Source: Aquirufa nivalisilvae | GTDB taxonomy: Bacteria > Bacteroidota > Bacteroidia > Cytophagales > Spirosomataceae | NCBI RefSeq assembly: GCF_004307455.1 | Contig: NZ_SEWX01000005.1 | Coordinates: 620,001-684,000, forward strand | DNA length: 64,000 nucleotides | Direction of reading: 5' to 3' | Shown: one piece after another, positions 42,574-51,180 of the stretch | Position numbering within the stretch: the stretch's first letter is position 1 | How the letters are laid out: every line of letters begins with the position of its first letter | Program-made: the position numbers and the translations under genes | Notes under the pieces: generated by a model | Database searches by the model: none | Told to the model about the DNA's origin: nothing | What the model saw: only the letters and a program-made list of their open reading frames with translations

Positions 42574-42954
42574 CAGCTTATTGAAAGCAATCAGGTATCT
42601 ACGAGGGCCTCAGATACCTGATATTCTGAATGAATACTGAGGTGCTTGATAGCGAATGAGATATTAGCAAGTGGCTGAGGCTCTCGAAGCCACCTCAAAT
42701 TATTGAATAGGATCAGGTATCTTCGAGAGACTCAGATACCTGATATAAATGAATGATAGCTGAGGTACTTGATAGAGAATGAGAAAGAAGAAGGTGGCTG
42801 AGGTTCTAGAAGTCACCTCAAATTATTGAAAGTGTTTGAGATTCTGTCAAGTATCTTCGAGAGACTCAGATACCTGATATAAATGAATGATAGCTGAGGT
42901 GCTTGATAGAGAAAGAGAAAGTAGCAGGTGGCTGAGGTTCTCGAAGCCACCTGC

Positions 42955-42986
42955 AAAAAAAAAGACAAATCTCTCGACTTGTCTTT
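42955..42986 (-). terminator. Terminator of tRNA-Met
   Basis: On the minus strand AAAGACAA and TTGTCTTT pair across a ten-base loop, followed by a T-run that abuts the last B palindrome of the repeat field. It begins 7 nt after the tRNA 3' end. Confidence 0.85.
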
Positions 42987-42993
42987 CTAATCG

Positions 42994-43067
42994 TAGCGGG
43001 GAGCAGAATCGAACTGCCGACCTTTGGGTTATGAATCCAACGCTCTAACCATCTGAGCTACCCCGCC
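42994..43067 (-). tRNA. tRNA-Met (anticodon CAT), elongator-type
   Basis: On the minus strand: acceptor GGCGGGG/CCCCGCT, D-arm GCTC..GAGC, anticodon arm TTGGA-TTCATAA-CCCAA with anticodon CAT (A-C mismatch next to the loop), and T-arm GGCAG-TTCGATT-CTGCT. It lacks the initiator hallmarks (unpaired first acceptor pair, three G-C pairs above the anticodon). A CAT tRNA modified to read Ile-AUA cannot be fully excluded. 74 nt, CCA not encoded. Confidence 0.92.
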
Positions 43068-43143
43068 AAATTGCGTTGCAAAGGTAGTAGAAAGCGATTA
43101 GAGTCACAAATAATTTCTTAATATTGATTAATTTTGTGGCAGA

Positions 43144-43174
43144 TTTGGGATTTAACTTAGAAATAATACCTTTG
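43144..43174 (+). promoter_or_regulatory. Predicted promoter of the START-like/lptF operon
   Basis: TTTG at 43144-43147, a 19-nt spacer, TACCTTTG at 43167-43174: an exact match to the Bacteroidota TTTG-N19-TAnnTTTG form. The first start codon is 57 nt downstream. Confidence 0.6.
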
Positions 43175-43230
43175 CTAACAGCGGGTTAGAATCGTGAGTG
43201 AAAAGCCTAATCCATTAATAGATAAATGAT

Positions 43231-43623
43231 ATGCCAGCAAATAATTTTGAGTTTGAATACGAGGTAAAAGCCTCACCAAAAGTACTTTATCCATATTTAA
43301 GTACTGCATCAGGTCTTCAACAGTGGTTTGCTGATAAAGTCACAGTCCCTAATGCCAGCACCTTTCATTTTTACTGGGATGACGAAAATCATCCTGCGGT
43401 TTTAATACAAAGTAAATTGAACAAATTCGTTCGATTTGAGTTTTTAAATTCCAAAGATGAGACTTCCAAAGGTTTTATCGAACTCAAATTAGAAGTCAGC
43501 GAACTTTCCAATACCACCTATTTAAAAGTAACAGATAGTGCATCAACTTTTAAATCAGACGATGATGCTGCCGAACTTTGGGATTATCTTTGCGATAAAT
43601 TAAAAGAAATCGTCGGGAGCTAA
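43231..43623 (+). CDS. START-like (AHSA1/SRPBCC-type) domain protein
   Basis: A 130-residue cytoplasmic single-domain protein of the START-like/SRPBCC superfamily, which forms a helix-grip pocket for hydrophobic ligands. Features: EFEYEVKASPKVLYPYLSTASGLQQWFADKV (typical first strand, helices and the conserved Trp-Phe), then beta strands and the long C-terminal helix DDAAELWDYLCDKLKEIV. It lies 1 nt before the LptF/G-like gene, so the pair is co-transcribed from the promoter at 43144-43174. The ligand is unknown; co-transcription with an LPS-transport permease is a conserved-looking arrangement but this is inferred from one locus. Confidence 0.8.
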   Translation: MPANNFEFEYEVKASPKVLYPYLSTASGLQQWFADKVTVPNASTFHFYWDDENHPAVLIQSKLNKFVRFEFLNSKDETSKGFIELKLEVSELSNTTYLKVTDSASTFKSDDDAAELWDYLCDKLKEIVGS

Positions 43624-43624
43624 C

Positions 43625-45085
43625 ATGCGTAAAATAGATAAACTAGTCCTCAATGCCTTTTGGGGGCCATTTGTTCTTACTTTCCTTATTGTCATTTTCA
43701 TTTTCCTATTACGATTGGTGCTTTTTTACTTTGCCGATCTATTTGGAAAAGACCTAGGTGCGACCGTTTACGTCGAACTGTTCTTTTATTTTTCCTTAAT
43801 TACCGTACCACTTGCCATGCCTTTATCCATATTGTTGTCCTCTTTGATGACATTTGGAAAATTGGGAGAAAACTTTGAATTGACTGCTCTGAAAAGTGCA
43901 GGAATTTCCGTTTTTCGCATCTTTAGGCCTATTTTTGTCACAACTGTACTTATCAGCATCTTTATGTTTTGGTTTGTCAATGTGGCGCTTCCTTGGGCTA
44001 ACTTGAAAGGATGGAGCTTGTTGTATGACATCAAAACCACTAAAACTACTTTAAATATCAAAGAAGGAATTTTTTATAATGACCTTCCAGGATATTCCAT
44101 CAAGGTAGCGAAGAAATTTCCCGACAATAAAACACTGAAGTCGCTTATTATCTATGACCATACTGGAAACGACGGAAATCGACATGTCACTGTGGCGGAT
44201 TCCGCCCAGATGTATACCATTTTGGATAGAAAATACTTGATATTCGAACTCTTTAATGGGAAAGATTACATTGAAGATGCTGATCGAGGACCTGGCAATG
44301 ATTTATCTGAACTAGCTATTCACAGCTTTAAACGAAGTAAAATTGTGATGTCGCTGTCTGGTTTTGATTTACAAAAAACCGAGGAAAATCAGTTTGCCCA
44401 CCATCAAATCATGCGGAATAACAACCAATTGGCCGATGATGCCGATTCATTGTCGAGGAACATTCGCAACATGAGAAAGGGTTTCAACATAGCTTCAAGT
44501 GTATATTATGTCTATTTCAGGAAACCTATAGGAGCATCACTTCGGAGCATGAACCATCATACGAAATGGATAGGGCCAAAAATTGCTGAAAAGTCAAAAA
44601 GCAGTAAAGATTTCCGCCCCATGGAAGAATTGGCCAAACAAGAAGTCCAAAATCTGATTGCTTTCGGACAGACCAATGAAGTCAATTTAGCCGAACGTGT
44701 CACCGAACTTAAAAAAACCGATTTGGAATGGCATCATAAATTCACCAATTCCTTGGCGGTATTAGTCATGTTCCTGATTGGCGCACCCCTTGGGGCCATT
44801 ATCAAAAAAGGAGGTTTTGGCATTCCAGTTGTCGTAGCGGTTTCTTTCTTTATTTTGATGTATATCTTAACCCAACAAGGGGACAAAATGGCTAAAGAAG
44901 GGAAGGTGCTAGTGGAAATTGGTGCTTGGATCTCCAATGGTATTTTGGCGCTAATTGGTGCCTATTTCCTTCGAATAGCTTTGAAAGACTCTCGACTTTT
45001 TGAATCAGATTTCTACAGAATCCTTTGGGATCGAATAAAAACCTATTGGGAGAATCGCAAGAACAGAATATCATCCAAGGCTTAA
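43625..45085 (+). CDS. LptF/LptG-family permease (YjgP/YjgQ)
   Basis: A 486-residue inner-membrane component of the LPS transport machine that extracts LPS for transfer to LptC/LptA. Layout matches the family: three N-terminal membrane helices (residues about 10-125, with PLAMPLSILLSSLMTFGKLGENFELTALKSAG, the coupling-helix region), a large periplasmic beta-jellyroll (about 130-370), and three C-terminal helices (FLIGAPLGAIIKKGGFG …). LptF and LptG are not distinguished here; only one copy is in the window. Length is larger than E. coli homologues (about 360) because of the longer periplasmic part, as is usual in Bacteroidota. Confidence 0.9.
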   Translation: MRKIDKLVLNAFWGPFVLTFLIVIFIFLLRLVLFYFADLFGKDLGATVYVELFFYFSLITVPLAMPLSILLSSLMTFGKLGENFELTALKSAGISVFRIFRPIFVTTVLISIFMFWFVNVALPWANLKGWSLLYDIKTTKTTLNIKEGIFYNDLPGYSIKVAKKFPDNKTLKSLIIYDHTGNDGNRHVTVADSAQMYTILDRKYLIFELFNGKDYIEDADRGPGNDLSELAIHSFKRSKIVMSLSGFDLQKTEENQFAHHQIMRNNNQLADDADSLSRNIRNMRKGFNIASSVYYVYFRKPIGASLRSMNHHTKWIGPKIAEKSKSSKDFRPMEELAKQEVQNLIAFGQTNEVNLAERVTELKKTDLEWHHKFTNSLAVLVMFLIGAPLGAIIKKGGFGIPVVVAVSFFILMYILTQQGDKMAKEGKVLVEIGAWISNGILALIGAYFLRIALKDSRLFESDFYRILWDRIKTYWENRKNRISSKA

Positions 45086-45094
45086 GTGATACTA

Positions 45095-45126
45095 TTTGGA
45101 ATTTCTCTTAAAAATTCCTACTTTTG
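45095..45126 (+). promoter_or_regulatory. Predicted promoter of rpsO
   Basis: TTTG at 45095-45098, a 20-nt spacer, and TACTTTTG at 45119-45126 (exact TAnnTTTG). It is 36 nt upstream of the rpsO start codon and 9 nt after the lptF/G stop. Confidence 0.6.
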
Positions 45127-45162
45127 CAAATTAATTTTTCACAATTTAAAAACTGGTAAAAG

Positions 45163-45438
45163 ATGTATTTGTCACCCGAGAAAAAACAAGAAATTTTTGA
45201 ATCTAAAGGGAAAGCAAAGTCAAAAATCGATACTGGTTCTGCTGAATCGCAAATTGCGTTATTTACATTCAGAATCAATCATTTGACGGAGCACCTTAAG
45301 AAAAACAAGAAAGATCACAGCACACGCTTAGGTCTTTTGAAATTAGTTGGTAAGCGTCGTCGTTTACTTGATTACTTAACTCGTACTGATATTACACGTT
45401 ATCGTGCTATCATCGCTGAATTAGGTATTCGTAAATAA
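45163..45438 (+). CDS. rpsO: 30S ribosomal protein S15
   Basis: Ribosomal protein of 91 residues (usual about 89) binding the 16S rRNA three-way junction. Recognised from [49 protein letters not shown] read in segments: helix 1 with GSAESQIA, the [12 protein letters not shown] loop, and the [12 protein letters not shown]-binding helix. It is followed by a hairpin at 45447 and then pnp, the classic rpsO-pnp order. In E. coli both S15 and PNPase regulate translation or stability of this mRNA; here only the order and the hairpin support that. Confidence 0.97.
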   Translation: MYLSPEKKQEIFESKGKAKSKIDTGSAESQIALFTFRINHLTEHLKKNKKDHSTRLGLLKLVGKRRRLLDYLTRTDITRYRAIIAELGIRK

Positions 45439-45446
45439 GATTAATT

Positions 45447-45479
45447 GCAGGGTTTCATGTCATGAAGCCCTGCTTTATT
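45447..45479 (+). terminator. rpsO-pnp intergenic hairpin
   Basis: GCAGGGTTTCAT and ATGAAGCCCTGC form a 12-bp stem with one G-T pair and a three-base loop, followed by TTTATT. It may be a leaky terminator or an RNase processing site before pnp. Confidence 0.75.
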
Positions 45480-45555
45480 CATTGCGGTACAGTTTGAATC
45501 ATCAAACAAACATCTTTATTCTACGCATAGGGCGTAGTAATTTATTCAAAAACGT

Positions 45556-47703
45556 ATGTCATTTAACATTATTACGAAACATATTTCAATGCCTGACGGC
45601 AAGGAAATCCAAATCGAAACTGGCAAACTAGCCAAGCAAGCCGATGGAGCCGTTGTAGTCAAATCCGGAAATATGATGTTGTTAGCTACTGTAGTAGCCA
45701 ACAAAGAGGCCAAAGAAGGAGTAGATTTCCTTCCATTATCTGTAGATTATCAAGAAAAATTTGCGTCAAACGGACGTATTCCTGGTTCTTTCCTTAAAAG
45801 AGAGGCTCGCCTTTCTGATTATGAAATTCTTATCTCTCGTTTAGTTGACCGTGCTTTGCGTCCAACTTTCCCAGATGATTATCATGCAGACGTTCAAGTT
45901 TTAATCAACTTAATATCTGCTGATTCCGAAGTTTTACCAGATGCATTTGTAGGTTTAGCTGCTGCTGCTGCTTTGGCAGTTTCAGATATTCCATTCAATG
46001 GACCTATTTCTGAAGTTCGTGTTGCCAAAATCAACGGTGAATATAAAGTAAATCCAAGCGTTAGCGAATTAGCTGGGGCTAGTTTAGAATTAATCGTTGC
46101 TGCCAACGAAAACGATATTTTGATGGTAGAAGGCGAAGGCGACGAAGTTTCTGAAATAGAAATGCTCGAAGCTTTAAAAATCGCTCATGAAGCAATCAAA
46201 TTACAATGTGCTGCTTTAAATGAATTGACTGTTGCGGCAGGAAAGACAGAAAAGCGCACTTATTCACACGAAACACATGATGAAGAATTACGTGCAGAGT
46301 TGTGGAAAAACTATTATGAGAAATATTTGGCAGTAGCTAAGCAAGCAAATCCTAAAAAGGATGAGCGCAAAGCAGCTTTCAAAGCTATCGTAGATGAGTA
46401 TGTAGCTTCATTACCTGAAGATCATACTGTTAATCTTTCCTTAGCGAAACATTATTTCCACGATATCGAGAAAGAAGCAGCACGTCAATTGGTATTGCAA
46501 GAGCGCTACCGTTTAGATGGCCGTAAATTGAACGAAATTCGTCAAATTACTTGTGAAGTAGATTATTTACCTACTCCTCACGGTTCTTCTGTATTTACTC
46601 GTGGAGAAACACAATCATTGACGACTGTTACCTTAGGAACTAAGATGGATGAGCAAATCATCGATCAACCAATGACTCAAGGTTATAATAAGTTTATGCT
46701 ACATTACAACTTCCCAGGTTTCTCAACGGGTGAAGTTAAACCAAATCGTGGTGTAGGCCGTCGTGAAGTAGGACATGGTAATTTAGCTATGCGTGCTATC
46801 AAGAAAGTACTTCCTAAAATGGAAGACTTCCCTTATACATTGCGTATCGTTTCTGATATTTTAGAATCTAATGGTTCATCATCTATGGCAACTGTTTGTG
46901 CAGGTACCTTAGCCTTGATGGATGCCGGTGTTAAAATCAAAGCTCCAGTTTCTGGTATTGCTATGGGTTTAATCTCTGATTCAAAAACGGGTAAATATGC
47001 CGTTCTTTCCGACATTTTAGGTGATGAAGATCACTTAGGAGATATGGACTTTAAAGTAACAGGAACAGAAAATGGTATTACGGCTTGCCAAATGGACATT
47101 AAAGTTCAAGGACTTTCTTACGAAGTATTAGTTGAAGCTTTATCTCAAGCTAAAGAAGGTCGTTTACACATCTTAAATGAGATGAAAAAAGCGATTCCTC
47201 AAGTAAGAGAAGATTTCAAACCTCAAACTCCACGCGCTACAGTTATCAAGATCATGAAAGACCAAATTGGTGCGGTAATCGGACCAGGTGGTAAAGTAGT
47301 TCAAGATATCCAAAAGCAATCAGGCGCTACAGTAACGATTGAAGAAAAAGAAGATGGTGGTTATGTAAGCGTATTCTCTGCCAACGGAGCTGCTATGGAC
47401 CATGCTGTTCGAATGATCAAAGGCATCGTTACTATTCCAGAAGTAGGTGAGGTATATGAAGGTAAAGTGAAAAACATTCAAGCATTTGGTGCTTTTGTGG
47501 AATTTTTACCTGGAAAAGATGGTTTACTACACATCTCTGAGATTTCTTGGGATCGCATCGAAACCATGGATGGCGTTTTCAAAGAAGGAGACAAAGTGAA
47601 AGTAAAATTGGTAGAAGTAGACAAGAAAACAGGGAAATTCCGTTTATCTGCTAAAGTGTTATTACCAAAACCAGAACGTAGCTCAGAAAATTCTGACAAC
47701 TAA
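45556..47703 (+). CDS. pnp: Polyribonucleotide nucleotidyltransferase (PNPase)
   Basis: A 715-residue phosphorolytic 3'-5' exoribonuclease, core of RNA decay. In order: first RNase PH domain ([39 protein letters not shown]), an alpha-helical linker, second RNase PH domain ([61 protein letters not shown] with the catalytic aspartates), KH domain ([20 protein letters not shown] near 570), and S1 domain ([32 protein letters not shown]). Full length. It follows rpsO with a hairpin between them. Confidence 0.97.
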   Translation: MSFNIITKHISMPDGKEIQIETGKLAKQADGAVVVKSGNMMLLATVVANKEAKEGVDFLPLSVDYQEKFASNGRIPGSFLKREARLSDYEILISRLVDRALRPTFPDDYHADVQVLINLISADSEVLPDAFVGLAAAAALAVSDIPFNGPISEVRVAKINGEYKVNPSVSELAGASLELIVAANENDILMVEGEGDEVSEIEMLEALKIAHEAIKLQCAALNELTVAAGKTEKRTYSHETHDEELRAELWKNYYEKYLAVAKQANPKKDERKAAFKAIVDEYVASLPEDHTVNLSLAKHYFHDIEKEAARQLVLQERYRLDGRKLNEIRQITCEVDYLPTPHGSSVFTRGETQSLTTVTLGTKMDEQIIDQPMTQGYNKFMLHYNFPGFSTGEVKPNRGVGRREVGHGNLAMRAIKKVLPKMEDFPYTLRIVSDILESNGSSSMATVCAGTLALMDAGVKIKAPVSGIAMGLISDSKTGKYAVLSDILGDEDHLGDMDFKVTGTENGITACQMDIKVQGLSYEVLVEALSQAKEGRLHILNEMKKAIPQVREDFKPQTPRATVIKIMKDQIGAVIGPGGKVVQDIQKQSGATVTIEEKEDGGYVSVFSANGAAMDHAVRMIKGIVTIPEVGEVYEGKVKNIQAFGAFVEFLPGKDGLLHISEISWDRIETMDGVFKEGDKVKVKLVEVDKKTGKFRLSAKVLLPKPERSSENSDN

Positions 47704-47714
47704 TATGTTATTTC

Positions 47715-47742
47715 ATGGGTTATATGTTTTTATATAACCCAT
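47715..47742 (+). terminator. Hairpin after pnp
   Basis: ATGGGTTATA and TATAACCCAT pair perfectly across an eight-base loop, 12 nt after the pnp stop. The following TCATTCTTTT is only a weak T-run. Confidence 0.65.
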
Positions 47743-47762
47743 TCATTCTTTTGTAAGCCCCT

Positions 47763-48626
47763 ATGAGACAGCTAAAAATTAGCAAACAGATTACCAACAG
47801 GGAGAGTCAATCACTCGACAAATACCTACAAGAAATTGGCAAGGTGGATTTGTTGACCCCAGATGAGGAAGTAATCCTCGCTCAAAAAATTAGAGATGGG
47901 GACCAATTATCCTTAGAACGTCTCACGAAAGCCAATTTACGTTTCGTCGTGTCTGTGGCAAAACAATATCAAAACCAAGGACTAAGCTTAGGTGATTTAA
48001 TCAACGAAGGAAACCTAGGATTGATTAAAGCTGCACAGCGTTTTGATGAAACTCGTGGATTTAAATTTATTTCTTATGCCGTTTGGTGGATTCGTCAATC
48101 CATCTTACAAGCATTAGCTGAGCAATCTAGAATTGTTCGTTTGCCTTTGAACCGCGTAGGTTCATTGAATAAAATTTCAAAAACCTTTTCTGAGTTAGAA
48201 CAAAAATTTGAACGTGAACCTTCTCCTGAAGAGTTAGCGGAAGTTTTAGAAATCTCAACAGGAGAGGTAGTTGACACATTAAAAATATCAGGTCGTCACG
48301 TATCCATGGATGCACCTTTTGTGCAGGGAGAGGAAAACTCGTTATTAGATGTGTTAGAAAATGATTCAGAAGATAAGCCAGACTCTGGTTTGATCAATGA
48401 TTCTCTTCGTAGAGAAGTTCAACGTGCGCTATCTACCTTAACGCAAAGAGAAGCCGATGTGGTAACCTTGTATTTTGGTTTGAATGGAGAACATGCTATG
48501 ACTTTAGAAGAAATTGGAGAAAAATTCAATTTGACTCGTGAACGTGTAAGACAAATTAAAGAAAAAGCGATTCGTCGTTTACGCCACACTTCAAGAAGTA
48601 AAGCTCTGAAAACATATCTTGGATAA
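47763..48626 (+). CDS. rpoD: Primary RNA polymerase sigma factor (RpoD/SigA), short form
   Basis: Housekeeping sigma-70 of 287 residues. It lacks region 1.1, as is normal in Bacteroidota. Regions seen in order: 1.2 ([27 protein letters not shown]), 2 ([60 protein letters not shown]), 3 ([15 protein letters not shown]…), and 4 ([44 protein letters not shown]). All promoter-recognition helices are intact. This factor class reads TTTG/TAnnTTTG promoters, which agrees with those found here. A terminator follows immediately. Confidence 0.96.
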   Translation: MRQLKISKQITNRESQSLDKYLQEIGKVDLLTPDEEVILAQKIRDGDQLSLERLTKANLRFVVSVAKQYQNQGLSLGDLINEGNLGLIKAAQRFDETRGFKFISYAVWWIRQSILQALAEQSRIVRLPLNRVGSLNKISKTFSELEQKFEREPSPEELAEVLEISTGEVVDTLKISGRHVSMDAPFVQGEENSLLDVLENDSEDKPDSGLINDSLRREVQRALSTLTQREADVVTLYFGLNGEHAMTLEEIGEKFNLTRERVRQIKEKAIRRLRHTSRSKALKTYLG

Positions 48627-48630
48627 TTTT

Positions 48631-48656
48631 AAAAAGCCTCTCACGAGGCTTTTTTT
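48631..48656 (+). terminator. Terminator of rpoD, 4 nt before menD
   Basis: AAAAAGCCTC-TCAC-GAGGCTTTTTT: a six-bp GC-rich stem extended by A-T pairs and ending in a T-run. The menD ATG begins at 48661. Confidence 0.88.
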
Positions 48657-48660
48657 ACCT

Positions 48661-50349
48661 ATGGCCTTTCCCTCTGGACTTGTAGAACTGATCGAAACCC
48701 TAAGCCAACATGGTGTAGAACAGGCAGTTATATGCCCTGGCTCACGAAATGCCCCCATCATGTTAGCTATTAGCCGAAACACGGCTATTCAGTCATTCTC
48801 CATTAGCGATGAACGCTCAGCTGGATTCTTTGCCCTCGGCCTAGCTCTACGTTACAAAAAGCCAGTTATACTCTGCTGTACTTCAGGTTCTGCTGCTTTA
48901 AATATGGCTCCCGCCGTTGCAGAAGCATATTTTCAAGAAGTAGCACTAATTATATTAACAGCAGATCGTCCACAAGAATGGATTGGGCAATGGGATGGAC
49001 AAACCATTTTTCAAGAACGTATTTTTGGTGCTCATGCCAAACAGTACTTTTCTTATTCTACTCATGCACATGAATCTTTGGATGAAATTTGGCACCGAAA
49101 TAGAATAGCCAATGATGCTTTTTGGTCGGCTTTTTCTGCCCCTCAAGGTCCAGTTCAGATCAATATACCCATTCAAGAACCTTTTTACCCAGAAAAAGGA
49201 GCAGCTTTACCTGTAGCTCATCCCATACGAAAAATACAAAAATGGATTTCTCCTAAATTATTGGATATATCCATCAAAACATTTATTCAAAGGCAATTGA
49301 GTTCCTCAAATAAGGTGCTTATTACAGTAGGGCAAATGCCGATGAACTCCAAAATTCAAGATCTTTTGGAGGAATTGATGCAAAAAGGGATTCCTGTACT
49401 GGCAGATTCCATTGCCAATTTATCTGGAATAGCATTTGACAGCCATGATCTCATTTTAGCTAATCCAAAAACCTGGGAAAGTCTACAGCCCGACCTTCAT
49501 ATACATCTTGGTAAAAGTTTCGTCACCAAAAGAATCAAGCAATTTTTGCGTTCAAATGCCGAAAAGCAAGAATGGCAAGTTAACCCTCATCCGCAAGCAC
49601 TTGTGACTGATCCATTTAAAGGATTACAACATTTATTAGAAATAGATGAAGTGGCATTTTTAAAAGAATTGACACTACTCAACTTTTCTGAAAAGCAACA
49701 AGCCTATTACCAAGCCTGGGAAAAGGAGGATGAAATTGTTGACTCTAAAAGGTCAAAAGATATTAATGATTGGAATGAACTGGGGATTTTCCAAAAAATA
49801 AGCCAAGCTTTACCTCAATCCAATTCGGAAATACATGTTGCTAACTCACTATCTGTCAGGTATTTAAATTGGACAAAATTTGTTCCGAAAGGTATTGAAG
49901 TCTTTGCCAATCGAGGTACGTCTGGCATTGATGGTTGCCTAAGCACTGCCATTGGAGCGGCCCAAGGCAATCCCAATCTAGTTATTTCCATCATCGGCGA
50001 TGTGGCTTTTCACTATGATAAAAATGCCCTTTGGAATTCCTATGTACCCAATAATGTAAGGATTATTGTCATGAATAATCAAGGTGGGGGTATATTTAGA
50101 AATTTAGAAGGGGCCAAAGATCTTCCTGAATTGGAGAGTTTCATGGAAACTCGGCAAGTTTTTAACGCAGAAAATACAGCCAAAGACGCAGGTGTCACCT
50201 ATATCAGTGTCAAAAACGAAAACGAATTACTTCATGCTTTAAATAGCTTTTTCCAAGAATCAGATCGAGCTCAATTGATGGAAATTGAAAGCAATTCGAG
50301 TATCAATGCTGCGGCTCTAGCTCTGTATATGGCCTTATTTAAGGGCTAA
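48661..50349 (+). CDS. menD: 2-succinyl-5-enolpyruvyl-6-hydroxy-3-cyclohexene-1-carboxylate synthase
   Basis: Thiamine-diphosphate enzyme of menaquinone synthesis, condensing isochorismate and 2-oxoglutarate; 562 residues from the ATG at 48661. N-terminal PYR domain: GVEQAVICPGSRNAPIMLA and the activator region SDERSAGFFALGLAL. The C-terminal PP domain has NRGTSGIDGCLSTAIGAA and the cofactor/Mg motif IIGDVAFHYDKNALWN…NNQGGGIFRNL. An upstream frame-compatible start at 48619 would translate through the rpoD terminator and is rejected. Its 3' end overlaps the convergent TPR gene by 15 bp. No other men genes are in the window. Confidence 0.93.
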   Translation: MAFPSGLVELIETLSQHGVEQAVICPGSRNAPIMLAISRNTAIQSFSISDERSAGFFALGLALRYKKPVILCCTSGSAALNMAPAVAEAYFQEVALIILTADRPQEWIGQWDGQTIFQERIFGAHAKQYFSYSTHAHESLDEIWHRNRIANDAFWSAFSAPQGPVQINIPIQEPFYPEKGAALPVAHPIRKIQKWISPKLLDISIKTFIQRQLSSSNKVLITVGQMPMNSKIQDLLEELMQKGIPVLADSIANLSGIAFDSHDLILANPKTWESLQPDLHIHLGKSFVTKRIKQFLRSNAEKQEWQVNPHPQALVTDPFKGLQHLLEIDEVAFLKELTLLNFSEKQQAYYQAWEKEDEIVDSKRSKDINDWNELGIFQKISQALPQSNSEIHVANSLSVRYLNWTKFVPKGIEVFANRGTSGIDGCLSTAIGAAQGNPNLVISIIGDVAFHYDKNALWNSYVPNNVRIIVMNNQGGGIFRNLEGAKDLPELESFMETRQVFNAENTAKDAGVTYISVKNENELLHALNSFFQESDRAQLMEIESNSSINAAALALYMALFKG

Positions 50350-51090
50350 TTCCTTATTAATTTTAGCTAAATTTTTCAAAAACAGGGCATTATTCGGTTC
50401 AATTTCCAAGGCTTTACGCACCCATTTCTCCGCCAATTTCCATTGCCTTCTTTCGATTTCTAAATAACCTAAATTATTGTAAATCAAATGCTTATATTTT
50501 CCTTTGGTCAAAGCATGCTGAAATGCTTTTTCAGCTAAATCCAGCTCACCCAGTGTTTGTAGTACTACGCCTTTATTGATTAATGCCTCAACCGAATTGC
50601 TATCAATTTGTATAGCTTTTTCATAAGATGCTAAAGCTTGATTATTGGATTCCTTCTCAAAAAATATATCACCTTGCAAACGGTAACAAGCTGATGAATC
50701 CGGAAAAAGCTTAACCAATTTTTGTGCTTCCAGTTCAGCCTCATCCAATCGTTTCATGTTTTGAAGCATTTCCACCTTTTTAAAGAGGGCAGGACCAAAA
50801 TGAGTATCCAATTCTACCGCTTCTGAAAAATCAGTCAATGCTTCCTCATTTTTTTCCAACTGCTCATAAATCAAACCCCGATTATAATGGGCATCCGAAA
50901 AATCCTTCTTCTTTAAAATAGCCTCGCTGTACCATTTTATCGCCTCAAAATATTCTTTCTCCTTAAACTTTTGGTTTCCTCTTAAAAAAAACTGAGTGGC
51001 CTCTTTTTTCTCTTTTTCACTATCACAGGAAAATAACCCTACCATGATCAGTAGGCAAAAAAATGAGATGAATTGTTTTGTAGAAAACAT
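50335..51090 (-). CDS. TPR-repeat lipoprotein
   Basis: A 251-residue exported lipoprotein: the lipobox LFSC near residue 22 is followed by charged DSEKEKKE. Six or so TPR units follow (AIKWYSEAILKKKDFSDAHYNRGL, ALTDFSEAVELDTHFGPALFK, ALASYEKAIQIDSNSVEALINKG, LAEKAFQHALTKGKYKHLIYNNLG, LAEKWVRKALEIEPNNALFLKNLA). Such proteins are scaffolds; the partner is unknown. It is a single gene, convergent with menD (15-bp 3' overlap) and divergent from the cyclophilin gene by 90 nt. Confidence 0.82.
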   Translation of the reverse strand: MFSTKQFISFFCLLIMVGLFSCDSEKEKKEATQFFLRGNQKFKEKEYFEAIKWYSEAILKKKDFSDAHYNRGLIYEQLEKNEEALTDFSEAVELDTHFGPALFKKVEMLQNMKRLDEAELEAQKLVKLFPDSSACYRLQGDIFFEKESNNQALASYEKAIQIDSNSVEALINKGVVLQTLGELDLAEKAFQHALTKGKYKHLIYNNLGYLEIERRQWKLAEKWVRKALEIEPNNALFLKNLAKINKELALK

Positions 51091-51180
51091 GTGGTGGCTT
51101 TAGTTTAGGCAATTAAAAGATTTCAATTTAAATAATTCAATTTTCATTCGCATCTTTGTGCCTCAAAATTAAATGAAATT

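Larger units (their letters stand above)
41785..42955. repeat. Field of alternating palindromic repeats (REPIN-like), interrupted by a GIY-YIG gene
   Basis: Hairpins of two main classes alternate. Class B (AGGTGGCT…AGCCACCT, 27 nt): 41936, 42069, 42547, 42669, 42792, 42925. Class A (GTATCT…AGATAC, 23-33 nt): 41785, 41995, 42475 (degenerate), 42592, 42712, 42851. A third outer stem (CTGTGCC…GGCACAG) occurs once at 41833-41859. Read on the proper strand, all share the core CTGAGNNTCTCGAAG with occasional substitutions. A lies on the minus and B on the plus strand, giving inverted doublets spaced 120-140 bp. Linkers are also conserved (ATGATAGCTGAGGTRCTTGA-like, AATTATTGAAAGTGTTTGAG-like). Confidence 0.9.

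Noticed and set aside
41785-42955. Possible CRISPR array
   Set aside because: Repeats are palindromes of two alternating kinds with conserved linkers of unequal length (about 40-60 bp); linkers are related to each other, not unique spacers, and no cas genes are present.
42994-43067. Initiator tRNA-fMet
   Set aside because: The first acceptor pair is G-T rather than unpaired, and the anticodon stem lacks the three G-C pairs; elongator Met is the better call.
45086-45286. Out-of-frame ORF overlapping rpsO
   Set aside because: It shares bases with the rpsO promoter and coding region and has no coding character of its own.
48619-48660. Longer menD start overlapping rpoD
   Set aside because: The extra 14 codons are the rpoD terminator hairpin and do not match the MenD N-terminus.
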